Assembly: GCA_002701875.1 (NCBI GenBank)
Contig: NZWI01000024.1
Location: forward strand, 1 to 9,068
Origin: Fidelibacterota bacterium
GTDB lineage: Bacteria; Fidelibacterota; Marinisomatia; Marinisomatales; TCS55
Direction of reading: 5' to 3'
DNA: 9,068 bases
Both the position numbers and the translations under genes were made by a program. The notes beneath the pieces are model-generated. The model was not told where the DNA came from and searched no databases. It saw only the letters and a program-made list of their open reading frames with translations. Every line of letters begins with the position of its first letter. Position 1 is the stretch's first letter. Of the stretch, positions 1-6,135 are shown piece by piece.

Positions 1-282
1 ATAATGAGAATTAATTCAAACATATATGGCAAAGAATTCATGTGGTCTTGGTTAAAAAATAATTGGAAAAAAATTCTCAAAAAGGCCGGTAAAGGAAACC
101 CATTATTAAAAAGAGTCGTTGAAAGCATTGGAAATATTCTAGATTCAAGTCAAGAGAAAGAAGTTAGAAAATTTTTCAAACAAAATCCAGTACGTGGAAC
201 TGAAATGACATTAGAACAGATGCTAGAGCGTGTACGAATACACTCAAAATTTCTTTCTAATTTACAAAAAGAATTCGCATAA
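1..282 (+). CDS. M1-family aminopeptidase, C-terminal end only (5' truncated by window edge)
   Basis: The reading frame is open to the left edge (the codon before the first ATG is ATA), so the methionines at bases 4 and 40 are probably internal and this is the tail of a longer gene. The visible 93 codons fit the end of the helical C-terminal (ERAP1-like) domain of M1 zinc aminopeptidases. They run as a helix with a Trp-rich 'WSWLKNNW' segment, then 'ESIGNILDSSQEKEVRKFF', then a final 'LEQMLERVRIHSKFL' helix, which matches the order usual in that family (gate helix, FF.. segment, Q-x-x-E-R-[IV] helix). The family removes N-terminal residues from peptides in the cytosol; archaeal members act downstream of the proteasome. 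The catalytic HExxH part lies outside the window, so activity cannot be judged. The family call rests on recalled motif resemblance. A stand-alone 80-92 residue protein is the less likely alternative. Confidence 0.75.
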   Translation: MMRINSNIYGKEFMWSWLKNNWKKILKKAGKGNPLLKRVVESIGNILDSSQEKEVRKFFKQNPVRGTEMTLEQMLERVRIHSKFLSNLQKEFA

Positions 283-705
283 ATGTCATCAATAAAAAAA
301 ACATCAAGCATTATAATTATTGCAATAATCGTAGCAGGAATTGCACTTGGTGCTATAGATCAGATAAATTCAGATGATTCTGATATACTTGAACAAATTG
401 AATTTAACGCTGTTTATTTAGAAAATGATAGTGTAGTGCAGATATCATTTCACGATAAATCTAATGAGACAGAATCTGTGGTTTTGGAGATTTTAGGCAT
501 GGATGTTACATATCATAAAGAATATGAATTTGATAATGATTCAGAATTTGTTGAAAATATGTATCTAAAGGAAATTCCAAAATATGGATGGAAGACGACG
601 CCTGTTATATTAGAAATTCAACATTCCAAATTTGGTACTATTGGTTTAAAAACTGAAGTTTATGAGTTAGGTGATCTTAAACCAAAAATCATAGTAGAGC
701 AATAA
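283..705 (+). CDS. Small membrane-anchored protein of unknown function
   Basis: Encodes 140 residues. I do not recognise the family. Residues 1-7 are polar with two lysines, and residues about 8-25 form one hydrophobic segment rich in Ile and Ala, either a signal anchor or an uncleaved signal peptide. No lipobox cysteine is present. The rest (about 27-140) is acidic, with alternating hydrophobic and polar residues suggesting beta strands, so a single outward-facing beta-rich domain is likely. The ATG directly follows the TAA of the aminopeptidase gene (TAAATG), so the two are almost certainly co-transcribed, with possible translational re-initiation. The stop abuts the stop of the opposite-strand SRPBCC gene with no spacer. 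A role cannot be inferred beyond being anchored in the membrane. Confidence 0.8.
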   Translation: MSSIKKTSSIIIIAIIVAGIALGAIDQINSDDSDILEQIEFNAVYLENDSVVQISFHDKSNETESVVLEILGMDVTYHKEYEFDNDSEFVENMYLKEIPKYGWKTTPVILEIQHSKFGTIGLKTEVYELGDLKPKIIVEQ

Positions 706-1134
706 TTATTTGTCTAATCTAACCTTCAAATTCTTTAGGGATTTAGCATAGAATTGAGAAAGAAACTTTGTAAATTCCAAAAATTCAGATTTCGTTCCAC
801 TAGATGATAAATATGATTCCCACGTTACTATAGTTGAGTTATCATTTTGTTTTAAAGAAATTGTTGCATGATATGCATCTACTGGTAAACCTGATGTTGC
901 TATATATGAGAAATATTTTTTTGGATGCCAACCAACAATATATTCCTCAACATCTGAGCCATCATCAAATGTGATTAATCTTATAGCACCAATCCCTCGT
1001 TTTTTCTTAGAAAGAAATTTTGTCGCTTTTTGTCCAACAAGCCAATCTAATGTAGTGATTTTACTTACATAATTCCATATATTATTAATATCATTATTGA
1101 TCAGAATACTTTTTTTTACAAAATTTGTTTCCAT
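706..1134 (-). CDS. SRPBCC-fold (START/polyketide cyclase-like) protein
   Basis: Encodes 142 residues, the usual length of a single-domain SRPBCC protein. The layout fits the fold: a first strand (about 5-13) and the helix pair 'NNDINNIWNYVSKITTLDWL' (13-32). Next comes a strand pair around 'GIGAIRLITFDDG' (47-59), then 'EEYIVGWHPKKYFSY' (63-77) and the antiparallel strands 'ATISLKQ' and 'STIVTWESYL' (90-110). A long C-terminal helix (about 115-139) closes the hydrophobic cavity. Such proteins bind lipids or other hydrophobic small molecules, or act as cyclases or co-chaperones; the ligand cannot be predicted. The ATG is the only plausible start, because the frame meets a stop just upstream. 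The gene is divergent from the coiled-coil gene and appears to share its TATA element. Confidence 0.8.
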   Translation of the reverse strand: METNFVKKSILINNDINNIWNYVSKITTLDWLVGQKATKFLSKKKRGIGAIRLITFDDGSDVEEYIVGWHPKKYFSYIATSGLPVDAYHATISLKQNDNSTIVTWESYLSSSGTKSEFLEFTKFLSQFYAKSLKNLKVRLDK

Positions 1135-1156
1135 TTACATTGAAATGTTTGTCAAA

Positions 1157-1166
1157 TGTATATATG
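1157..1166. promoter_or_regulatory. Shared TATA element between two divergent genes
   Basis: The gap between the divergent start codons is only 54 bases and holds one clear TATA motif, TATATAT at 1159-1165. Its centre (1162) lies 28 bases from the minus-strand ATG at 1134 and 27 bases from the plus-strand ATG at 1189. Both distances fit a TATA box for leaderless archaeal transcripts. The motif is nearly symmetric, so one TBP site could serve either direction. No second TATA candidate was seen in the gap. Confidence 0.6.
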
Positions 1167-1188
1167 CGATCTGTTATTGCTTAACTAC

Positions 1189-2499
1189 ATGGTATTTGGA
1201 TGGGGTAAAAAAAAGCAACTTGTTGAGGAGGCACGTGAGCAGCCAGTAATATCAACTCCCAAAGAAATTACTCTAGAAAATATACCAGGTATTATAGTTG
1301 ATATTACAAACCTACGTCAAAAAACATTAATTGCTGAAATTAAATCATTTCAAAAAAAAATAGATTCTGATAGAAAAGTAATATCATCTATTGCGTCTGA
1401 ACTTGAGAAAGACAGTTTAAACATAGATGATATGGATCCACATCTGGTAATACTTGTTAACCGTGGAAAAAAAGAAGTTATTTCAGCAATACAAAACGAA
1501 CTTCAAACAGAATTTTCTAATATTGATACATTTGCTAATGTATTAGATTTTCAAAGAAGTTCATCTAGAGGAATCAAAAAAGTTGGTGACATGTTAGGAA
1601 ACCATTCACGTGTAATCCATATTTTTGCTAAAAAATATGCAAAAAAACTCAAAAATGATATGGGCATATTAAAAAATAATTTGGACGAAGTTAATTCATT
1701 AATATCAAATTATAATTCAAACCAGGAATTACTTGATGAGATTAAAAAGTCATTAGATGATATTTCAAATGCTAAAAATGATATAGAAAAAATAGAACGA
1801 CGTAAAACAGAACTAGAAAAATTATTAGACACTGAACAACAAAGTCAGGTTAATCTAAAGGCTGAAATTGACCAGGTTAAATCTTCATCTGAATATGAAG
1901 AATTTCAAATAACCCAGGAAAAAATTATTTCTCTATTAAATGACGAAAAAGCAACAAAACATGGTATAGAAGAACAATTTATCAAAATATCTAGACCGCT
2001 AAACAAGTATGTCTACGTTTCATCACTTGATAAACCACTAAAAATAATGGTTGGAGAATTAGCTAAATCACCATATAACATTCTCTCTGAATCAAATGAA
2101 TCAAATATTAAAACAATTTTGAATTCGGTCCGATCTAATGTGGAATCTGGTTCAGTGTCTGTAAAAGATATTCAAAAATCTAAACATGCAATAAATGAGA
2201 TTTATGAATCACTTCCAGAATTTATCAAGCAAAAAGCATCATTCACTGAAAAAAAATCTGAATTAGATCACAAATCATCGCTTTTTGATAGTAATTCATT
2301 AAATAAATTATCAGACGATCTAAAAAAATCACAGTTTAACATCTCAGATACTGAATCCAAAATATCTGACATTGCCAAACAGACTGATTCATCTAAAAAT
2401 TCAATTTATGATATAATTTCAAAACTTGAATTAAACCTAAGGCAGGCATCATCTATTGCTTACAAATTATCCTACAACGAAAATGATTTTCAAAACTAA
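1189..2499 (+). CDS. Long coiled-coil protein of unknown function, coupled to a JAMM protease gene
   Basis: Encodes 436 residues from the ATG at 1189. An ATG 33 bases upstream is in frame but sits on the TATA element, so 1189 is preferred (27 bases from the TATA centre). The N-terminus 'MVFGWGKKK' is a short hydrophobic then basic segment that could touch a membrane. Residues about 40-120 and 140-268 are mostly helical, with strong coiled-coil character at about 155-260 (Lys/Glu-rich with regular Leu/Ile). A helix-breaking segment at about 269-300 ('SRPLNKYVYVSSLDKPLK') separates it from a second helical arm (about 300-425). No Walker A or B motif is visible, so it is not a complete SMC or Rad50-type ATPase despite the resemblance of the coils. 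The 3' end overlaps the JAMM gene by 17 bases, which implies coupled expression. Membrane remodelling or scaffolding is possible but unproven. Confidence 0.8.
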   Translation: MVFGWGKKKQLVEEAREQPVISTPKEITLENIPGIIVDITNLRQKTLIAEIKSFQKKIDSDRKVISSIASELEKDSLNIDDMDPHLVILVNRGKKEVISAIQNELQTEFSNIDTFANVLDFQRSSSRGIKKVGDMLGNHSRVIHIFAKKYAKKLKNDMGILKNNLDEVNSLISNYNSNQELLDEIKKSLDDISNAKNDIEKIERRKTELEKLLDTEQQSQVNLKAEIDQVKSSSEYEEFQITQEKIISLLNDEKATKHGIEEQFIKISRPLNKYVYVSSLDKPLKIMVGELAKSPYNILSESNESNIKTILNSVRSNVESGSVSVKDIQKSKHAINEIYESLPEFIKQKASFTEKKSELDHKSSLFDSNSLNKLSDDLKKSQFNISDTESKISDIAKQTDSSKNSIYDIISKLELNLRQASSIAYKLSYNENDFQN

Positions 2500-2884
2500 A
2501 AAAATTGAAAGAAGTGTCACTTTAACAAAAGAATCATGTGAAGGCATTCTTTCATATTGTAAAATGAATCATCCAAACGAAATGGTTTTAATTCTAAAAG
2601 GAAAATCTAAGGCTGGTAATGTTTTAGTTGAAAGTCTGGTAATCCCACCATTTTCAGAAACTGGTCCAACATTTGCTGGATTCCCATCTAGTTTTCTACC
2701 ACTAGATTTGAGCTATATTGGTATGGCTCATTCACACCCAGAAGGCTCAGCCGAACCATCACTTGATGATCTGAACAATTTTTTTGGATTAGTCTCAATA
2801 ATTGTAAAATCACCATATAACAATGAAGATATTTTCGCATGGGATAGTGCCGGTAACATGATACCAGTTTCAGTATCAGATTAG
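2483..2884 (+). CDS. JAMM/MPN+ metalloprotease (Mov34/PAD-1 family, desampylase-like)
   Basis: Encodes 133 residues from the ATG at 2483; an in-frame TTG at 2456 adds nine residues but lies deeper in the upstream gene. The complete JAMM zinc-protease signature is present: Glu33 in 'HPNEMVLILKG', then His83-Ser84-His85-Pro86, followed after exactly seven residues by Ser93-x-x-Asp96. The length is typical of stand-alone archaeal JAMM enzymes. Known relatives (Haloferax HvJAMM1 and Pyrococcus JAMM1) cut isopeptide bonds to ubiquitin-like SAMP modifiers, so an isopeptidase role in the cytosol is the best family-based guess; the substrate here is unknown. Two further segments, 'FAGFPSSFLPLDLSYIGMAHSHP' in part and 'VKSPYNNEDIFAWD', fit the core strands. 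The gene starts within the end of the coiled-coil gene. A TATA-like element after its stop serves the next gene. Confidence 0.88.
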   Translation: MIFKTKKIERSVTLTKESCEGILSYCKMNHPNEMVLILKGKSKAGNVLVESLVIPPFSETGPTFAGFPSSFLPLDLSYIGMAHSHPEGSAEPSLDDLNNFFGLVSIIVKSPYNNEDIFAWDSAGNMIPVSVSD

Positions 2885-2915
2885 TTCAATTAAATGAAAA
2901 AATTGTAACAAAACC

Positions 2916-2924
2916 TTATATTTA
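2916..2924 (+). promoter_or_regulatory. TATA element of the zinc-ribbon gene
   Basis: TTATATTTA preceded by AAACC (a possible BRE). Its centre lies about 27 bases before the TTG at 2947, supporting a leaderless transcript that starts at or near that codon. Confidence 0.5.
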
Positions 2925-2946
2925 ATTTACAACAAGAGAATGCAAC

Positions 2947-3279
2947 TTGATTAATTATAAATCATATTTAATATTTCTATTCGCATCTTTAGCTGTAAGC
3001 ATAGGTTTACAAATGATTCTACCATTTCCTTACGGTCTTGGCGCTGCACTTGCACTATTCATAGCATTTCCAATTTTATTGAGAAGAAGGATGATGAATC
3101 GCATGAGGGGTGGATTTGGAAGTGGTTCAAGTAGCTCTGGAGGATTTGGAAGTGGTTTATTTGGGCAGAATAATGAAAGTGCAAGTAAGGTAAAGTATGA
3201 ATGCCTTGTATGTCATAAAGTGTATAATGCTAGAGAATGTCCACGTTGTGGCTCTACTATGAAACGAGCAATGTTTTAA
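2947..3279 (+). CDS. Two-helix membrane protein with C-terminal zinc ribbon
   Basis: Encodes 110 residues. The start is a TTG: the frame is closed by a TAA at 2923-2925, no ATG or GTG lies between, and the spacing from the TATA element fits. Residues about 7-25 and 29-45 are hydrophobic and form a membrane hairpin, broken by 'PFPYG'. The basic patch 'RRRMMNRMR' (46-54) follows, placing the rest on the cytoplasmic side by the positive-inside rule. Residues 55-76 are a Gly/Ser/Phe-rich flexible linker with a repeated GGFGSG unit. Residues 84-104 are a rubredoxin-like zinc ribbon with Cys86, Cys89, Cys98 and Cys101 (CxxC-x8-CxxC). The ribbon may bind a protein or nucleic acid near the membrane, but no function is known to me. 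The next gene begins ten bases after its stop and is probably co-transcribed. Confidence 0.8.
   Translation: MINYKSYLIFLFASLAVSIGLQMILPFPYGLGAALALFIAFPILLRRRMMNRMRGGFGSGSSSSGGFGSGLFGQNNESASKVKYECLVCHKVYNARECPRCGSTMKRAMF
3112..3157 (+). repeat. 16-base direct repeat in the Gly/Ser linker
   Basis: GGATTTGGAAGTGGTT occurs identically at 3112-3127 and 3142-3157, exactly 30 bases (10 codons) apart and in frame, coding GFGSG twice. Exact nucleotide identity suggests a recent internal duplication of the linker. Confidence 0.75.
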
Positions 3280-3289
3280 ATTTAGTACA

Positions 3290-3625
3290 ATGTCAACAAC
3301 AGATCTAGCATTAGATATAATTCGAAAAAAAGTTTTTTTCCATAACTCTATTGACGTATGGATTTCTGCATGTGAAGAGAAAAATCTTGATTGGTTTAAC
3401 ATTGAAAATTATAAAAAATTCATTTCATATTTACTCAAAAACAACCTACAAATGAAATCGTTCAATTTATGTGCACATGAAGCGGGTGCAACTGAAGAGA
3501 AAAAAACAAAGTTTGCTGATATTTTAGCTGAAACAAAAGATTCTGATCCTAATACTGCAACATACACTATCAAGTTAAACAAAGATACTATTACTCTGAT
3601 AAGAGAATTTACTCCAGAAAATTAA
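3290..3625 (+). CDS. Hypothetical protein, 111 residues
   Basis: I do not recognise this protein. It is soluble, with no signal peptide or membrane segment. Residues about 3-60 are predicted helical, with a Trp/Phe-containing stretch ('VWISACEEKNLDWF', 23-36). Residues about 62-85 are polar and charged, and the last 25 residues look like two beta strands ('TYTIKLNKDTITLIREF'). Two cysteines (about positions 28 and 61) are too far apart for a standard metal motif. The gene begins ten bases after the zinc-ribbon gene with no TATA element at the right distance, so it is likely the second gene of that operon. Its TAA abuts the stop codon of the opposite-strand DppC gene. Confidence 0.72.
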   Translation: MSTTDLALDIIRKKVFFHNSIDVWISACEEKNLDWFNIENYKKFISYLLKNNLQMKSFNLCAHEAGATEEKKTKFADILAETKDSDPNTATYTIKLNKDTITLIREFTPEN

Positions 3626-4990
3626 TTATCTTTTTAATTTTGGATTTACAATTGAATCAAGTGCATTTCCTATAAAGACAAAAGCAAGACCTGTTATTGC
3701 AATTAATAATCCAGGTGGAATTATCCACCACCAAAATCCTTGAGCAGTAGCACCATATGTATTTGCATCATGGAGTATTTGTCCCCATGTTGGAAATGAT
3801 GGATCACCTAATCCAAGAAAACTTAGCCCAGCCTCCGTTGTGATTGCAGCTGGAACCGAAATTGCAATACTAGCAAACGCATATGGAAGTAGTTGTGGGA
3901 TTATATGCCTAAATATGATTTTACTATCTTTTTGCCCCATAATTTTTGCGGCTTCAACATATTGTCGAGTCTTTATTTGAAGTGACATACTTCTTGATAC
4001 TTTGGCTACACCAACCCAGCTAAATATCATCAAGAATCCAATCATTAGGAATATGCTATTACTAATTGTCACTGCTAATATTATAAGAAATGGTAGTGCG
4101 GGTAAAGCGTAGATTATATCATTGAATCTCATCATAGTTTCATCAGTTTTTTTACCTTTGTACCCTGAATATACACCATAAATTAATCCAACAACAACAG
4201 AACCAATTGCAACTGATACTCCTATAAACAAAGCAAGTGGTGTTCCCCAAAGAAGACCCACCGCAAGATCTCTTCTTAATTCATCAGTTCCCATAAAACC
4301 ATACGCTTTACCACCTAGAACAATTTTAGAGTCAGTTATTTTAGATTGATTATCTATCCCATACACATTCACTACGAACGCATAATTTCCTTTCAGAATT
4401 TTATTTTCATTTGTGTCTGAAAATAAAATATCTGTAACACTTTTTTGAGAAATATCAAACATAAAAAGATTGGAACTCATGAGTAAATTTTTTTTAATCA
4501 TTTCATCGGTTGAAAAAATTCTTTGTTTGTAAATGGTTTCATTTTCAGAAAATGGAAGTGACATTGTTAATAGATTTACTTCTAGTCCATCAGGACGAAG
4601 TAAATTAACTGAAATTAAATGTGCATTAGAATATTTAGCCTCATATTCATATACAAAATCACTTGGGAAATCATCAAATTCAAAATTTATGAGAAATTGC
4701 TGAGAAGTTAAATATACATTATTAGAATTTGATTGGAATATTTGTGGTTCTATTATTTTATGCTCTGGAATCTTTTCTGCTGTAAAGTAATTTACCCATA
4801 TTGGAACTGATGTTTTCGGATATTCTAACCATTTTTCTGGATTATTCCATTCTTGAAATGTTGACGCAGGAATAGTTATTGCCGCAATTATAGAAACTGT
4901 AATCAAACTAATAATGATTAATATTCCAGTAATACCAAGCACGCTTTTTGAAAATTCACGCTTAATATCCGCACTGGAAACACTACTCAT
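3626..4990 (-). CDS. dppC: ABC transporter permease, DppC/OppC type, with large extracytoplasmic domain
   Basis: Encodes 454 residues, against about 300 for typical DppC. Residues 16-41 are the first membrane helix. Residues about 45-228 form an inserted outer domain rich in beta-type sequence. The standard DppC core then begins at 'GFMGTDELRRDL' (231-242). Five further membrane segments follow at about 246-272, 294-312, 313-328, 368-390 and 420-442. The EAA loop that docks on the ATPase is clear at 346-369: 'EAAKIMG' with Gly352 and ending in Leu368-Pro369. 'AGLSFLGLGDPSFPTWG' (387-403) is a family hallmark. It would pair with the DppB-type protein to import peptides or related substrates such as oligosaccharides. 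Its start overlaps the end of the DppB gene by four bases (ATGA). The two ATPases and the binding protein are not in this window. Confidence 0.92.
   Translation of the reverse strand: MSSVSSADIKREFSKSVLGITGILIIISLITVSIIAAITIPASTFQEWNNPEKWLEYPKTSVPIWVNYFTAEKIPEHKIIEPQIFQSNSNNVYLTSQQFLINFEFDDFPSDFVYEYEAKYSNAHLISVNLLRPDGLEVNLLTMSLPFSENETIYKQRIFSTDEMIKKNLLMSSNLFMFDISQKSVTDILFSDTNENKILKGNYAFVVNVYGIDNQSKITDSKIVLGGKAYGFMGTDELRRDLAVGLLWGTPLALFIGVSVAIGSVVVGLIYGVYSGYKGKKTDETMMRFNDIIYALPALPFLIILAVTISNSIFLMIGFLMIFSWVGVAKVSRSMSLQIKTRQYVEAAKIMGQKDSKIIFRHIIPQLLPYAFASIAISVPAAITTEAGLSFLGLGDPSFPTWGQILHDANTYGATAQGFWWWIIPPGLLIAITGLAFVFIGNALDSIVNPKLKR
3629..3641 (+). terminator. Possible T-tract terminator
   Basis: TCTTTTTAATTTT directly after the stop of the 111-residue protein gene. 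Archaeal termination often uses such T-rich runs without a hairpin. It lies inside the 3' end of the convergent permease gene, so plus-strand transcripts would end antisense to it. Confidence 0.35.
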
Positions 4991-6045
4991 AAGCCTGTCC
5001 TCACACGCGGATCAAAGTAACCATACAGTAAATCAGCAATAAATATACTAATCAAAAATAAAACTGTCAACACATAAGTTGATCCAATTATCACAGGAAG
5101 GTCCATCACACTAATTGCTTCAAAGTATAACCTTCCCATTCCAGGCCAATCAAAAACAGCTTCAGTAATTATTGCACCACCTAAGGAACCTGACAGGCTA
5201 AGTGCCAAAATAGTTACAATCGGCGGGGCTGCATTTTTTAGCGCATGTTTGTATATAATCTTCTTTTTGTTGATTCCTATAGTTCTTTTTGCAGTAATGA
5301 AATCCTCTTGCATAACCCCAACCATGAAATTCCTTACTAAGTATGCCCATGAACCAAATCCAATTAATACAATTGTTATCAAGGGAAGTGCCATATGATA
5401 CAATAGTGACAGGATGTACCCTGGATCACTTGGTTCAATATCAGGTGTAGCTCTCGCAGGAAAGATTTGATATACAAATGCAAATGCAAATATCATCAGC
5501 ATGCCAATCCACCATACTGGAAAACTACTACTGATTACTGCAAATGTAGATGTGAGTCTATCAGTCTTTGATCCAATTTTACTACTTGAGGCTGCACCCA
5601 AAAGTATTCCAATTATTGAAATAATTATGGTAGCAGTTGTAAACAGTAAAACTGTTTTTGGAAGTTTCTCAAGTAGTATATCACCAACATTAGGGGAGCC
5701 AGTATCACTTGTAAGAAATGTTGCATTACCAAAATCTAATATCATTATCTTAAACATTGTATAACCAATTCTTTGTGGTGAATACCAAGGCGTATCAAGA
5801 CCTAATGCGATAATTCGTTCATCAATTTTTTGTTGAACAAATGCCTCAAAATCTTCAGGATTTGTGAAACTTTTAGCTATTGAAGGATTATCAGTTATTT
5901 CAGAACGAACTTGGAATATTATACCCTGTTTCAGAATTGTGTCCATATTTGATCCAACCAGGGCAACCGTTAACAAAAGAGTCACTAGAAGGACTCCAAA
6001 CATAGTAAGTCCTCTTGTCACTAAATACCGTTTTAAACCCAACAT
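4987..6045 (-). CDS. dppB: ABC transporter permease, DppB/OppB type
   Basis: Encodes 352 residues, close to the family norm. The N-terminus 'LKRYLVTRGLTMFGVLL' leads into membrane helix 1 (about 12-30), as is typical. An outer segment follows (about 35-120, including 'ALGLDTPWYSPQRIGY'). Further helices are at about 133-152, 168-193, 213-232, 274-296 and 320-341. The ATPase-docking loop is at about 248-275 ('DFITAKRTIG' then 'IIYKHALKNAAPP'); the usual TAR/EAA start is read here as TAK. 'TEAVFDWPGMGRLYFEAI' (294-311) and the terminal 'YGYFDPRVR' (341-349) are strong DppB signatures. The gene is first in a two-gene operon, overlapping the DppC gene by four bases. Its ATG lies 90 bases from the divergent HD-domain gene. 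The substrate cannot be inferred from permeases alone. Confidence 0.92.
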   Translation of the reverse strand: MLGLKRYLVTRGLTMFGVLLVTLLLTVALVGSNMDTILKQGIIFQVRSEITDNPSIAKSFTNPEDFEAFVQQKIDERIIALGLDTPWYSPQRIGYTMFKIMILDFGNATFLTSDTGSPNVGDILLEKLPKTVLLFTTATIIISIIGILLGAASSSKIGSKTDRLTSTFAVISSSFPVWWIGMLMIFAFAFVYQIFPARATPDIEPSDPGYILSLLYHMALPLITIVLIGFGSWAYLVRNFMVGVMQEDFITAKRTIGINKKKIIYKHALKNAAPPIVTILALSLSGSLGGAIITEAVFDWPGMGRLYFEAISVMDLPVIIGSTYVLTVLFLISIFIADLLYGYFDPRVRTGL

Positions 6046-6065
6046 GGAAAATGTCTATTTTTCAC

Positions 6066-6077
6066 TTATAACATATT
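6066..6077 (-). promoter_or_regulatory. Possible TATA element of the permease operon
   Basis: The minus-strand reading of this stretch is AATATGTTATAA, centred about 26 bases before the DppB ATG at 6045. Spacing and composition fit an archaeal TATA box; the exact core is uncertain. Confidence 0.4.
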
Positions 6078-6106
6078 TGGGCAATAATGGTACATTCGTA
6101 AAACAA

Positions 6107-6115
6107 CTTAAAAAC
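6107..6115 (+). promoter_or_regulatory. Possible TATA element of the HD-domain gene
   Basis: CTTAAAAAC, centred about 25 bases before the ATG at 6136. This spacing recurs before several other genes here. The motif is weaker than the TTATATTT-type elements elsewhere in the window. Confidence 0.4.
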
Positions 6116-6135
6116 CCCATAACCTAATTCACAAA

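Noticed and set aside
21..30. CATATATGGC as a promoter TATA element
   Set aside because: It lies inside the aminopeptidase coding frame and only about 15 bases before the next in-frame ATG, too close for a leaderless start.
4..282. Complete 92-residue gene starting at the ATG at base 4
   Set aside because: The frame is open to the window edge and the protein resembles the end of an M1 aminopeptidase, so it is better read as a truncated 3' end.
1156..1188. Upstream ATG extending the coiled-coil protein by 11 residues
   Set aside because: This start coincides with the TATA element, and the ATG at 1189 has correct spacing from it.
2456..2482. TTG start extending the JAMM protein by nine residues
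   Set aside because: It would deepen the overlap with the upstream gene, adds no conserved residues, and an ATG is available at 2483.
1189..2499. SMC, Rad50 or SbcC-type ATPase
   Set aside because: The coils are similar in character, but no Walker A, signature or Walker B motif is visible and the protein is far too short.
3157..3402. Minus-strand open frame of 81 codons
   Set aside because: It lies opposite the zinc-ribbon and 111-residue genes, has no recognisable protein features and reads as an antisense shadow.
5501..6127. Two plus-strand open frames of 87 codons each (5501-5764 and 5864-6127)
   Set aside because: Both lie largely opposite the DppB gene, which has strong family signatures; they are shadows.
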